A stretch of 64,000 nt of DNA from Sinonovacula constricta (Eukaryota > Mollusca > Bivalvia > Cardiida > Solecurtidae). A program made the translations under genes and the position numbers. The stretch's first letter is position 1; every line of letters starts with the position of its first letter. A model generated the notes under the pieces. It was not told the DNA's origin, made no database searches, and saw nothing but the letters and a program-made list of their open reading frames with translations. The stretch covers positions 6,261,370-6,325,369 of the forward strand of contig CM017567.1 in NCBI GenBank assembly GCA_007844125.1, written 5' to 3'. Shown here piece after piece: positions 50,950-63,430 of this stretch.

Positions 50950-53900
50950 TATGCATATTAAAATATATATTTTAAAAGCAAACAAAAATAGGATTTAATA
51001 TTAGTTCTTTTAAGAAACAAACATACCTCGCATTAATATGAGTTAGTCATTGGTCAAAGGCTTTCGACATTGGTACAAGTACATATTGATTATAACCAAG
51101 ATTTGGTCCTAGGAAGAAGTACGATTGTCCATTTAGTACACATCCAAACGAATCTAACTATTTCAATGTCCGCATTGTAAATCAGCAATGACTAATTTTT
51201 GTATGCATCAAAATGTTTATACAAGCACACACTGATGCATTTAAAGGCCCATATTAAACCGACTGAAACGTATTAGTCTTATTTATTTATTTCACAAGAT
51301 AGTAAGAATTAGTATGTCAATATTTGTCATCCTATTATGTTGTTCTTTCTGCAATCTTGTACCACTACACGCTTGCCAACACAAACATATTGTCCAACGT
51401 TCATCTGAAAAATAGGATTGGTGTTTGTATCGGTTACATATTCAAGCTTTACGCGTACAGTTCCATCATCACAAACATTTTTCCTTTCAGTCATGATCTA
51501 TATTTTTGTTGAAACCATCAATATATACTCGTCAAGGTGTTTAGGATATACTGTTTTGATTATTTTCATTCAACCCAATATAAATCAAATAAATGACTAC
51601 ATGTAATACCTACCTATAATTCATACTCCTTAAACAAATACTTCTCATTCACATGAACTTTATTGATCTCTTATTTTTATCTCAATATGTTGTTTTGTAT
51701 CCTTTTGTATGGCACAAAGCCGAAAACTACAAGGTTTGCTGACAGTTTTTATTGTTGTTGATGTTGTTTTTACAGTCATGGCGGTTGGTTTTCAAACAGC
51801 GCATCTAAAACATTTTATTACGCCAATTCTATTTTTATGGTTTAAGAAAGCTGAAAGAAATCAAACCCAAGACAGCAGGGCTGGAAATAATTGAAGTGAA
51901 CGTCCATAATCTGACATACTGACTGAACTGATTACCAATGATGATCTCATATTTCATGCAACTGTATATTGAAACGGACTTGTTAATAAGGCATAGTTAC
52001 TTTTTGTCAGTTTTATTATTCATTTAGGATTCACAGACACTGATGTCGACGATTTACATAAGTTATATGTTATTTGCATAATTTAGTGGTTATTGTTAAA
52101 TAGGTGTGATGATCTTTGTCTACATACTGCAGCATCTTAAGTACTGAGATTATTTTCCTGTCGTCTTTTTCTTAATGTGTACTCAACAAAAATAATTTAA
52201 GGCATTTTAAATAAGATTTTTATTTAAAAAAATCCTAGCAATATCTTATATTTCAGTTCACATAGCAATTGCTTAATGTTTAATTTAAAAATCTGGATTA
52301 CACAATGATTTTAAAAAGATATCTTTAATAAATTATTGCTGATGCTTATAATGCATGTACATATCAGCACATGACAAAAAGAAGGCACATAATGGCCGAG
52401 TTATTGTTTATAAAATGTATGCAGATAATGCCAAGACTGGTTAATTTTGTAGAATAATAAAGTAATGAGGTTTATAAGTGATTATCCTTTTATTCGATGT
52501 AAGCAATAGATCTGATAAAGTTTGTATCGGTCTTTTGCATAAATGGATTTGAAATACACTGTTTAGAAATACATTGAACAGTGTATTCTGCGTTTGCTTA
52601 ATGCATAATGCATGGCAATACATATTTATACACAGTGTTTGGGTTTGCCTACAAGACATATGGCATGTTAAATATAGTTACTGTGAAAGGACATTTTCAA
52701 ATAATATTTCCGCCTAATATTCCTAATGCACATGAGCGAAACCAAATATCGTCATTGCTGTGGTATTGAATCTGCATGCAATACGCTAGACCTTTTTACG
52801 CAACATGCAAGATGCATAAAAACCTGCAATCAAATATTGAATTTTTTATTATGTATTCCATCTTTATGGGATAACATGAGTGCCTAATTTCATGAAACCG
52901 TCCTGGATTTAATGAATCAGGGAAAATACTACGTTTTGAACTATATTTGTCCGTTACTCAATATTTAATAGTAATGATATAAGGCTTTTCAAAAAGGGTA
53001 TGTGATTTTTAATCAAGTAAAAATAATGAGTTAATCCAATTCTGCAGTCTGTGGGATTTTATCGTTCTCATGTCGATCGTCCAGACAGCCCTTAGCTATT
53101 GGAATGACAGAAGTTACTGGCGCCTTATTTTAAAGAACCTGCATTATCTTCTATTATTTCTCATTTGGCTTGGAGCTTTGAAAATCCAACTATAGTAATG
53201 ATAGCCTAGCTTTCACGATGAATAGAGTTGCATGTCAATAATTATTTTTTCTGTGTTGTATAAGATCTACTAAGCTAATCTTATTTTCTTTTCGTAAACA
53301 CAATTTTAAAAGATAGGATACAAAGAACATTAAAAATAAAGAAAGATTCCATTTTGTTCCTTCTATGCATGATGTAGATGCTCAAAATGTGTTATTACGC
53401 ACAAGCATTGTTCCATGTGCTTACTCATTTACCTTGTCGCTATAGCTGTGGAACAGCAGAGCAATCTTTCTGCTCAAACGTAACTTAATTACTTTCCTGT
53501 GTGCATAATTATGTCTACCATTGCATGTTTGGAATAAAGCACATTCACCGCTTCATGATTAAAATGATCTTTAACAAGCGACCACGCTATGCTGTAGCAT
53601 GAGCATTGTCACAAACAACCTTTGATCATAACAAGTTAATTAATATAGTATAAATCTGAAAACTCAGTTGGACACGTCAGCATTCTTGAGACGGGCTTCA
53701 ATTCACGTTTACCATTCGCGTTGATTAATGAAGTGTGTGAAAAAGCCCTGCAATAATTCGTATGATATCTGGAAACATATCAACATGTTTAAGTATTTTT
53801 TCTCTTTAAATGTTTTTGGTATTTTTACATTCATATTGTAAATTTTAATAATGATTAGTCGAATGTTTATGTTTGCATTGTTACGACTGCTGCTTTATGT

Positions 53901-56900
53901 GTATTAGTGTATATATTTGTTGGTATGCAGGCGTATATCGGTATGGGCTATTGGCATTTTACATATCTGTAGTCACATGTACATTTTGTATCCGTTTGCA
54001 ATGTATGTATGTTTCTACTCGATAAATGATGACAACATGGATATTTTCATTTATTTATTTTTGATATCACAAAAAATATCATTTTTAGTTAACATTTTAA
54101 ATTTTACATTTTACTTTGCAACTTTCATATATAATGTCGTATGTTGTTGTTTCGGTACCAAAATCGTGAAACTATCAGTTGCATAAACCAAATTACGTAC
54201 CAGAAGCCATGCCGAAGTGCTAGTGGATGTTTTATTTGTTGTGATATTTTGTCGTTTTCATGTGCGTATATTTAATTTTAGTTGTTAACACTAAAACAGC
54301 GCGTTATTTTGTGGCCCTGGACCATACGCAACATATATCTTGAAACAAAGTAGCAAAGTATGTCAGAAAAATGAAATTGTAATGCAATATAAAGGAAAAT
54401 ACTATGCAAGAAGATTCTCTGAGCTGAAAAATGTGTATACGTACGTATATAAAGAGATTTATTAAGTAATGAAAGGATATTATCATTTTCAATACAGAAC
54501 CACGTGACATGTAAACAAAACAACCTTGACATGTCATTTAGAATGGTTTATGCACGCTTGATAAAATAAGCCGGATATATTTATTTATGGCATTCGTCAA
54601 GTTGGCGTGCATATTTGCTGAAGTGCATTTCCATCTCGCAGCCTTGGTAGTGACTTTTTTATAGCTGTCAGTGAATTGCACAATATTCCACTAAACATTG
54701 ATGAGATATAGTTTCGACAGGGCAACTAAATTATCGGGTATTGTAAAGCATAATTATGACAAAACTTTAAAGTAGGTAGTTCGTATTTCGCATGATAGAT
54801 ACAATGTTAGAATACAGTTGAAATGTTATTATTATAAATGAGATAAATTGCTATGAAGAATGGCCTTTGCAAAATAAATATTCTTTTCATTATTAAAACT
54901 GCAAACCAACACAGCCGTATGGTTAAAGTACAATTTGTTTCTTTCCAACTGATCATCAATTGAACATTTGCTTTTCTGCTTTTTGACAAACATTCAAACT
55001 CATAGATTTGACGAATCCTTAATTTAACTATCGTCCCAATATGTCATTTTATTTATAGAATTATTTTTTTTAGACAGGTCAACCAATTATTTTGCCTTTT
55101 AATGTTTATCAGTTATATCTCTTTAAGAATTGGAAAGTTAGGGTTTGCGGTGAATAGAGCATAAAGTTTTCTCAATATTCATTCATTTCTCTCGCTGCTA
55201 GCCAAATGTTTGCATCAGCAATGTTTGCTCTTGTTACATAAACTCTCTCATCTGGGACAGTTTCATATATGTAGTACAAGAGTTTAGAGTAAATTTTATG
55301 GTAAGGTATTCTCATAATAACTTTTTGTACGAGGTTGAAATATAATACTGACATGTTCGTTTTTATACGTTACATGTGGTAACATTTGTCTTCATCTTTC
55401 AGAAGAAATTATTTTATTTCATTTCCCATCACGACAAAACTGTACACCATATTATACTTACATCTTTACTAACCGATGAATGTATGTAAAATAATTTTCC
55501 AGCATGCATTTTTATAATGTTACCCTAAATACGGTTGTATATACGTATCATCTTAGCACTCAATGTTAGCATTTCAAAGTTAAACCTTTAATATTTGTAT
55601 TAAATCTGACATGGGCTCAGAGTATCACACACGGTTCCTTAATGAACGCATGATAAGAGCACTCTGAACTACTGGTATTTGAAATAATTTGTGATAATAA
55701 CATATGATATTAATTAACGTCATTATCTAATGCAAAATAAGTAATAAATATTCATTTTGTCGAGAAATATAGACTAGTATAATGGGCTTTAAAGTTGAGT
55801 AAAAGCTTACGCCTATCAATAATATTTGTAAAGCAGATAGATGTAAAGGTTCTGTTTAACCGATTTCCTTCAAATATGTGCTGTGTATTGATCGGGTACC
55901 TTATATAGTGCATTATATGTGTAATACTACAATTTTACAAACAGCCGTAATTAATTGAAATATAAATCCTTCAGTCTATTTGTAAGTATCTGAGCGAACA
56001 TGTTAAGATTAACAGACTCTGTGTATAACCATACATCGTTAAACCAGCTCCTTGTAAAATGTCTCTTATTCTCGAGGACCAGTTAATAATATTACCATTT
56101 TCTTCTGTCTCTATTTCGTGTTGGTTTATATGAGAGGTTTTTACTTAATTGTTGGAAAAAATATATAAAGCTGACAAAAAATTGACATTTTAAATTTGAC
56201 ATTTAAGATTCACATCTTGTAAACTGTTAACAATTTTGCACTTAGTTTATGAAGTTTGATTCACTCAACCAGGTTTTGTAAAACGTGTTTGGTGAATGTC
56301 ATTGTTGTATCTAGTTAGAGGTCACAACATTTCCTGCATATAATCATTCATTTGTTTAATGAACTTAAATTTCATTAAATGTTTAGGGAGAATTGACAAT
56401 CAGTAAGTGGCAAACAGGAAGAAAGTAAATAAATCAATTAGGAATGAAAACACCTTTTTATTATGGCCTTATGTATCTAGGCGGAAACACGTGCTTATTT
56501 GTTTCCATTTATTTACCTCTATCTTTCATATAAACTGTAGAAGTATGTTTTACCAATTTGAGTTGTGGTCTATAATTATCGTACCTACACAATGATTTAT
56601 AGTGATGCGCCATTAGCAAAAAATTTTTCAAGAAAGAATGATTTTTTATAACGAAGATATGATGTTAGCATTGTCCATGTACTTGGCGTTTTCAGAAGTA
56701 AGTTTAATGTCCTTTGAAAATGAAAACCAACTTAAAATTAACTTGAAGAAATGCAAAATTATCTTAAGTGACATTGCATTCTGTCTTATATTACTGTTTA
56801 ATATGTGAGGTAATTTAACAGGGTACTATTATTGCGTACCATTTAAAGGTCTTAGAAAAGCGTCTTTAGTTTGATACATAACCATGCATTATGAATTGTA

Positions 56901-56991
56901 CTCACAAAATTTATGTTCAAGTTCAACATTGTTTTATTTATTTTGTATAAGGCCTCGTCACATTTTTTTTTGTAATCTTTGTATTTAACTG

Positions 56992-57073
56992 GATTGCGAA
57001 TACCGTTGTCCTGCCCCTTTTCAAATGTGAATACATGTTGCAATGTTCGTAGGAGCTTGTCATATCTTTTATA
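56992..57073 (-). repeat. dispersed repeat family A fragment in unit 4
   Basis: Same fragment and orientation as in unit 1. Confidence 0.6.
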
Positions 57074-57685
57074 GTTAATGCAGAGAATAGTGAATTAGAA
57101 TGAGCTGGCACTTCATACTCGATTGTTTACTATCGGTTCTAATACGGTAAGGAAAAAGGTCAGCAATGTTGAATTAAAACAGTTTAATAAGAAAATGTAA
57201 TAAATAACATTACACATTTGTATTAAAGGCATCGTATGTTTTCAAATACACATTGTTTTGCTTTGCATCAGTGGTAATTGCAAACAACTGTGATACTTTG
57301 CGTAAATCATACAATTTGGAAGGTATAAGCACAACAAACGACTAAAACGAATGCTTTAAAATAACTTGTCCATTAAGTTGGGTAAACAGGTTTATCAGTC
57401 CTGTAGATTTATCTTTGTTAATGTGTTTCTCTGCCATAATCACTTTCTTCAACACAATCGTTTATCGTTTGTCAAATTCCACTTTGTCTATTTCTTACCT
57501 CAAAGCCTATTTCATGTCTTTTCAGTGTCTTAAACCTAAGGTATTAGATTTTACACCGAACTATTTCATAATAATCTAGAAAAAAGGTGCCTCTTGAACA
57601 AAGCCATTAAAATTGGGCGAAACTCATTAATCTCGCTGTAAGCAGTTTGGAAGCTTTAGTTATCCATAATACGTATTTTATTTAC

Positions 57686-57686
<1 letters not shown>

Positions 57687-57768
<82 letters not shown>
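57687..57768. repeat. AT locus 1 in unit 4 (82 bp)
   Basis: A pure AT tract at the same position as in unit 2 and nearly the same length. Confidence 0.97.
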
Positions 57769-57774
<6 letters not shown>

Positions 57775-57824
57775 TATAATGTTTTTTAAGTAATATTTGG
57801 TTAAATAAATAAGTGTGCATATTG

Positions 57825-58154
57825 TTGGTTTGTTGTTGTTGGTTTGTTGTTGTTGGTTTGTTTGTTTTTGTATATCGTCCCACCACCATTTACCTGGAGG
57901 CAGCGTCCATTTAAAGCAGATATAGTGCTGCCTTCACTGTGTAGAGCATGCTGTAAACACCTGGCATGATGGCATGATACCACATGCAGTCACATTATTC
58001 TGACACCGGGCCAACCAGTCGTGAACCTACACCTATATTTGCTTGAGTGTTAGCAAGGGAGCTATTCCACTCCCAATCTAAGGACTTTGGTATGTCGCGG
58101 CTTGGAATAGAACCAGTGGCCTCCCTTTCTGGAAACGCGCTCTACCGATTGCGG
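57825..58154 (-). mobile_element. SINE-A copy in unit 4
   Basis: Orthologous insertion, matching the unit 2 copy by eye at every base checked. Confidence 0.93.
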
Positions 58155-61100
58155 TATGCATATTAAAATATATATTTTAAAAGCAAACAAAAATAGGATT
58201 TAATATTAGTTCTTTTAAGAAACAAACATACCTCGCATTAATATGAGTTAGTCATTGGTCAAAGGCTTTCGACATTGGTACAAGTACATATTGATTATAA
58301 CCAAGATTTGGTCCTAGGAAGAAGTACGATTGTCCATTTAGTACACATCCAAACGAATCTAACTATTTCAATGTCCGCATTGTAAATCAGCAATGACTAA
58401 TTTTTGTATGCATCAAAATGTTTATACAAGCACACACTGATGCATTTAAAGGCCCATATTAAACCGACTGAAACGTATTAGTCTTATTTATTTATTTCAC
58501 AAGATAGTAAGAATTAGTATGTCAATATTTGTCATCCTATTATGTTGTTCTTTCTGCAATCTTGTACCACTACACGCTTGCCAACACAAACATATTGTCC
58601 AACGTTCATCTGAAAAATAGGATTGGTGTTTGTATCGGTTACATATTCAAGCTTTACGCGTACAGTTCCATCATCACAAACATTTTTCCTTTCAGTCATG
58701 ATCTATATTTTTGTTGAAACCATCAATATATACTCGTCAAGGTGTTTAGGATATACTGTTTTGATTATTTTCATTCAACCCAATATAAATCAAATAAATG
58801 ACTACATGTAATACCTACCTATAATTCATACTCCTTAAACAAATACTTCTCATTCACATGAACTTTATTGATCTCTTATTTTTATCTCAATATGTTGTTT
58901 TGTATCCTTTTGTATGGCACAAAGCCGAAAACTACAAGGTTTGCTGACAGTTTTTATTGTTGTTGATGTTGTTTTTACAGTCATGGCGGTTGGTTTTCAA
59001 ACAGCGCATCTAAAACATTTTATTACGCCAATTCTATTTTTATGGTTTAAGAAAGCTGAAAGAAATCAAACCCAAGACAGCAGGGCTGGAAATAATTGAA
59101 GTGAACGTCCATAATCTGACATACTGACTGAACTGATTACCAATGATGATCTCATATTTCATGCAACTGTATATTGAAACGGACTTGTTAATAAGGCATA
59201 GTTACTTTTTGTCAGTTTTATTATTCATTTAGGATTCACAGACACTGATGTCGACGATTTACATAAGTTATATGTTATTTGCATAATTTAGTGGTTATTG
59301 TTAAATAGGTGTGATGATCTTTGTCTACATACTGCAGCATCTTAAGTACTGAGATTATTTTCCTGTCGTCTTTTTCTTAATGTGTACTCAACAAAAATAA
59401 TTTAAGGCATTTTAAATAAGATTTTTATTTAAAAAAATCCTAGCAATATCTTATATTTCAGTTCACATAGCAATTGCTTAATGTTTAATTTAAAAATCTG
59501 GATTACACAATGATTTTAAAAAGATATCTTTAATAAATTATTGCTGATGCTTATAATGCATGTACATATCAGCACATGACAAAAAGAAGGCACATAATGG
59601 CCGAGTTATTGTTTATAAAATGTATGCAGATAATGCCAAGACTGGTTAATTTTGTAGAATAATAAAGTAATGAGGTTTATAAGTGATTATCCTTTTATTC
59701 GATGTAAGCAATAGATCTGATAAAGTTTGTATCGGTCTTTTGCATAAATGGATTTGAAATACACTGTTTAGAAATACATTGAACAGTGTATTCTGCGTTT
59801 GCTTAATGCATAATGCATGGCAATACATATTTATACACAGTGTTTGGGTTTGCCTACAAGACATATGGCATGTTAAATATAGTTACTGTGAAAGGACATT
59901 TTCAAAATAATATTTCCGCCAATATTCCTAATGCACATGAGCGAAACCAAATATCGTCATTGCTGTGGTATTGAATCTGCATGCAATACGCTAGACCTTT
60001 TTACGCAACATGCAAGATGCATAAAAACCTGCAATCAAATATTGAATTTTTTATTATGTATTCCATCTTTATGGGATAACATGAGTGCCTAATTTCATGA
60101 AACCGTCCTGGATTTAATGAATCAGGGAAAATACTACGTTTTGAACTATATTTGTCCGTTACTCAATATTTGATAGTAATGATATAAGGCTTTTCAAAAA
60201 GGGTATGTGATTTTTAATCAAGTAAAAATAATGAGTTAATCCAATTCTGCAGTCTGTGGGATTTTATCGTTCTCATGTCGATCGTCCAGACAGCCCTTAG
60301 CTATTGGAATGACAGAAGTTACTGGCGCCTTATTTTAAAGAACCTGCATTATCTTCTATTATTTCTCATTTGGCTTGGAGCTTTGAAAATCCAACTATAG
60401 TAATAATAGCCTAGCTTTCACGATGAATAGAGTTGCATGTCAATAATTCTTGTTTCTGTGTTGTATAAGATCTACTGAGCTAATCTTATTTTCTTTTCGT
60501 AAATACAATTTTAAAAGATGGGATACAAAGAACATTAAAAATAAAGAAAGATTCCATTTTGTTCCTTCTATGCATGATGTAGATGCTCAATATGTGTTAT
60601 TACGCACAAGCATTGTTACATGTGCTTACTCATTTACCTTGTCGCTATAGCTGTGGAACAGTAGAGCAATCTTTCTGCTCAAACGTAACTTAATTACTTT
60701 TCCTGTGTGCATAATTATGTCTACCATTGCATGTTTGGAATAAAGCACATTCACCGCTTCATGATTAAAATGATTTTCAACAAGCGACCACGCTATGCTG
60801 TAGCATGAGCATTGTCACAAACAACCTTTGATCATAACAAGTTAATTAATATAGTATAAATCTGAAAACTCAGTTGGACACGTCAGCATTCTTGAGACGG
60901 GCTTCAATTCACGTTTACCATTCGCGTTGATTAATGAAGTGTGTGAAAAAGCACTGCAAATAATTCGTATGATATCTGGAAACATATCAACATGTTTAAG
61001 TATTTTTCTCTTTAAATGTTTTTGGTATTTTTACATTCATATTGTAATTTTATAATGATTAGTCGAATGTTTATGTTTGCATTGTTACTGCTGCTTTATG

Positions 61101-63161
61101 TGTATTAGTGTATATATTTGTTGGTATGCAGGCGTATATCGGTATGGGCTATTGGCATTTTACATATCTGTAGTCACATGTACATTTTGTATCCGTTTGC
61201 AATGTATGTATGTTTCTACTCGATAAATGATGACAACATGGATATTTTCATTTATTTATTTTTGATATCACAAAAATATCATTTTTAGTTAACATTTTAA
61301 ATTTTACATTTTACTTTGCAACTTTCATATATAATGTCGTAATGTTGTTGTTTCGGTACCAAAATCGTGAAACTATCAGTTGCATAAACCAAATTACGTA
61401 CCAGAAGCCATGGCCGAAGTGCTAGTGATGTTTTATTTGTTGTGATATTTTGTCGTTTTCATGTGCGTATATTTTAATTTTAGTTGTTAACACTAAAACA
61501 CGCGTTATTTTGTGGCCCTGGACCATACGCAACATATATCTTGAAACAAAGTAGCAAAGTATGTCAGAAAAATAAAATTGTAATGCAATATAAAGGAAAA
61601 TACTATGCAAGAAGATTTTCACAACTCTGAGCTGAAAAATGTGTATACGTACGTATATAAAGAGATTTATTAAGTAATGAAAGGATATTATCATCTTCAA
61701 TACATAACCACGTGACGTGTAAACAAAACAACCTTGACATGTCATTTAGAATGATTTATGCACGCTTGATAAAATAAGCCGGATATATTTATTTATGGCA
61801 TTCGTCAAGTTGGCGTGCATATTTGCTGAAGTGCATTTCCATCTCGCAGCCTTGGTAGTGACTTTTTATAGCTGTCAGTGAATTGCACAATATTCCACTA
61901 AACATTGATGAGATATAGTTTCGACAGGGCAACTAAATTATCGGGTATTGTAAAGCATAATTATGACAAAACTTTAAAGTAGGTAGTTCGTATTTCGCAT
62001 GATAGATACAATGTTAAAATACAGTTGAAATGTTATTATTGTAAATGAGATAAATTACTATGAAGAATGGCCTTTGCAAAATAAATATTCTTTTTCATTA
62101 TTAAAACTGCAAACCAACACAGCCGTATGGTTAAAGTACAATTTGTTTCTTTCCAAACTGATCATCAATTGAACATTTGCTTTTCTGCTTTTTGACAACA
62201 TTCAAACTCATAGATTTGACGAATCCTTAATTTAACTATCGTCCCAATATGTCAGTTTATTTATATAATTATTTTTTTTAACATGTCAACCAAATTATTT
62301 TGCCTTTTAATGTTTATCAGTTATATCTCTTTAAGAATTGGAAAGTTAGGGTCTGCGGTGAATAGAGCATAAAGTTCTCCCAATATTCATTCATTTCTCT
62401 CGCTGCTAGCTAAATGTTTGCATCAGCAATGTTTGCTCTTGTTACATAAACTCTCTCATCCGGGGCAGTTTCGTATACGTGGTACAGGAGTTTAGAGTAA
62501 ATTTTAATTCTAAGGTATTCTCATAATAACTTTTTGTACGAGGTTGAAATATGATACTGACATGATCGTTTTTTATACGTTACATGTGGTAACATTTGTC
62601 TTCATCTTTCAGAACAAATTATTTTTTTTCATTTCCCATCACGACAAAACTGTACACCATATTATACTTACATCTTAACTAACCGATGAATGATATGTAA
62701 AATAATTTTCCAGCATGCATTTTTATAATGTTACCCTAAATACGGTTGTATATATGTATCATCTTAGCACTCAATGTTAGCATTTCAAAGTTGAACCTTT
62801 AATATTTGTATTAAATCTGACATGGGCTCAGAGTATCACACACGGTTCATTAATGAACGCATGATAAGAGCACTCCGAACTACTGGTATTTGAAATAATT
62901 TGTAATAATAACATATGATATTTATTAACGTCATCATCTAATGCAAAATAAGTAATAAATATTCATTTTGTCGAGAAATATAGAGTAGTATAATGGGCTT
63001 TAAAGTTGAGTAAAAGCTTACGCCTATCAATAATATTTGTAAAGCAGATAGATGTAAAGGTTCTGTTTAACCGATTTCCTTCAAATATGTGCTGTGTATT
63101 GATCGGGTACCTTATATAGTGCATTATATGTGTAATACTACAATTTTACAAATAGCCGTAA

Positions 63162-63269
63162 CGCTCGATTTCTGTCTAAAAGTTTTACGTTCACATCTCT
63201 CTTAGATAAATGTTTCAGAAATGTTTACATTGAGAATTAGGTTAGTACTTCAATGACATCAGTTTCCCA
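63162..63269. other. 108-bp segment present only in unit 4
   Basis: In units 1-3 GCCGTAA joins TTAATTG directly. In unit 4 the two words are separated by 108 bp with no repeat signature or target duplication. It may be ancestral sequence lost before amplification of the other units, or an insertion. Confidence 0.85.
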
Positions 63270-63430
63270 TTAATTGAAATATGAATCCTTCAATCTATTT
63301 GTAAGTATCTGAGCGAGCATGTTAAGATTGACAGACTCTGGGTATAACCATACATCGTTAAACCAGCTCCTTGTAAAATGTCTCTTATTCTCGAGGACCA
63401 GTTAATAATATTACCATTTTCTTCTGTCTC

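Larger units (their letters stand above)
49051..56105. repeat. tandem 7-kb unit 3 of 4 (7055 bp)
   Basis: It begins at the TGTCTC of 49051-49056. It is the shortest unit, because about 155 bp including AT locus 1 is deleted at about 50558 and AT locus 2 is absent. Spacing to the matching bases in unit 2 is constant (7124 bp) across about 43.5-45.5 kb. Spacing between the end of unit 2 plus the start of unit 3 and the end of unit 3 plus the start of unit 4 is constant (7055 bp) from about 48.1 to 50.5 kb. That pattern indicates very recent exchange. Confidence 0.96.
56106..63424. repeat. tandem 7-kb unit 4 of 4 (7319 bp)
   Basis: It begins at the TGTCTC of 56106-56111 and ends at that of 63425-63430, after which the sequence is unrelated to a unit start. 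The left part matches unit 3. The right part shares with unit 1 the AAGATTTTCACAACTCTGAG and CATCCGGGGCAGTTTCGTAT forms. It alone has 108 bp at 63162-63269. Confidence 0.96.
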
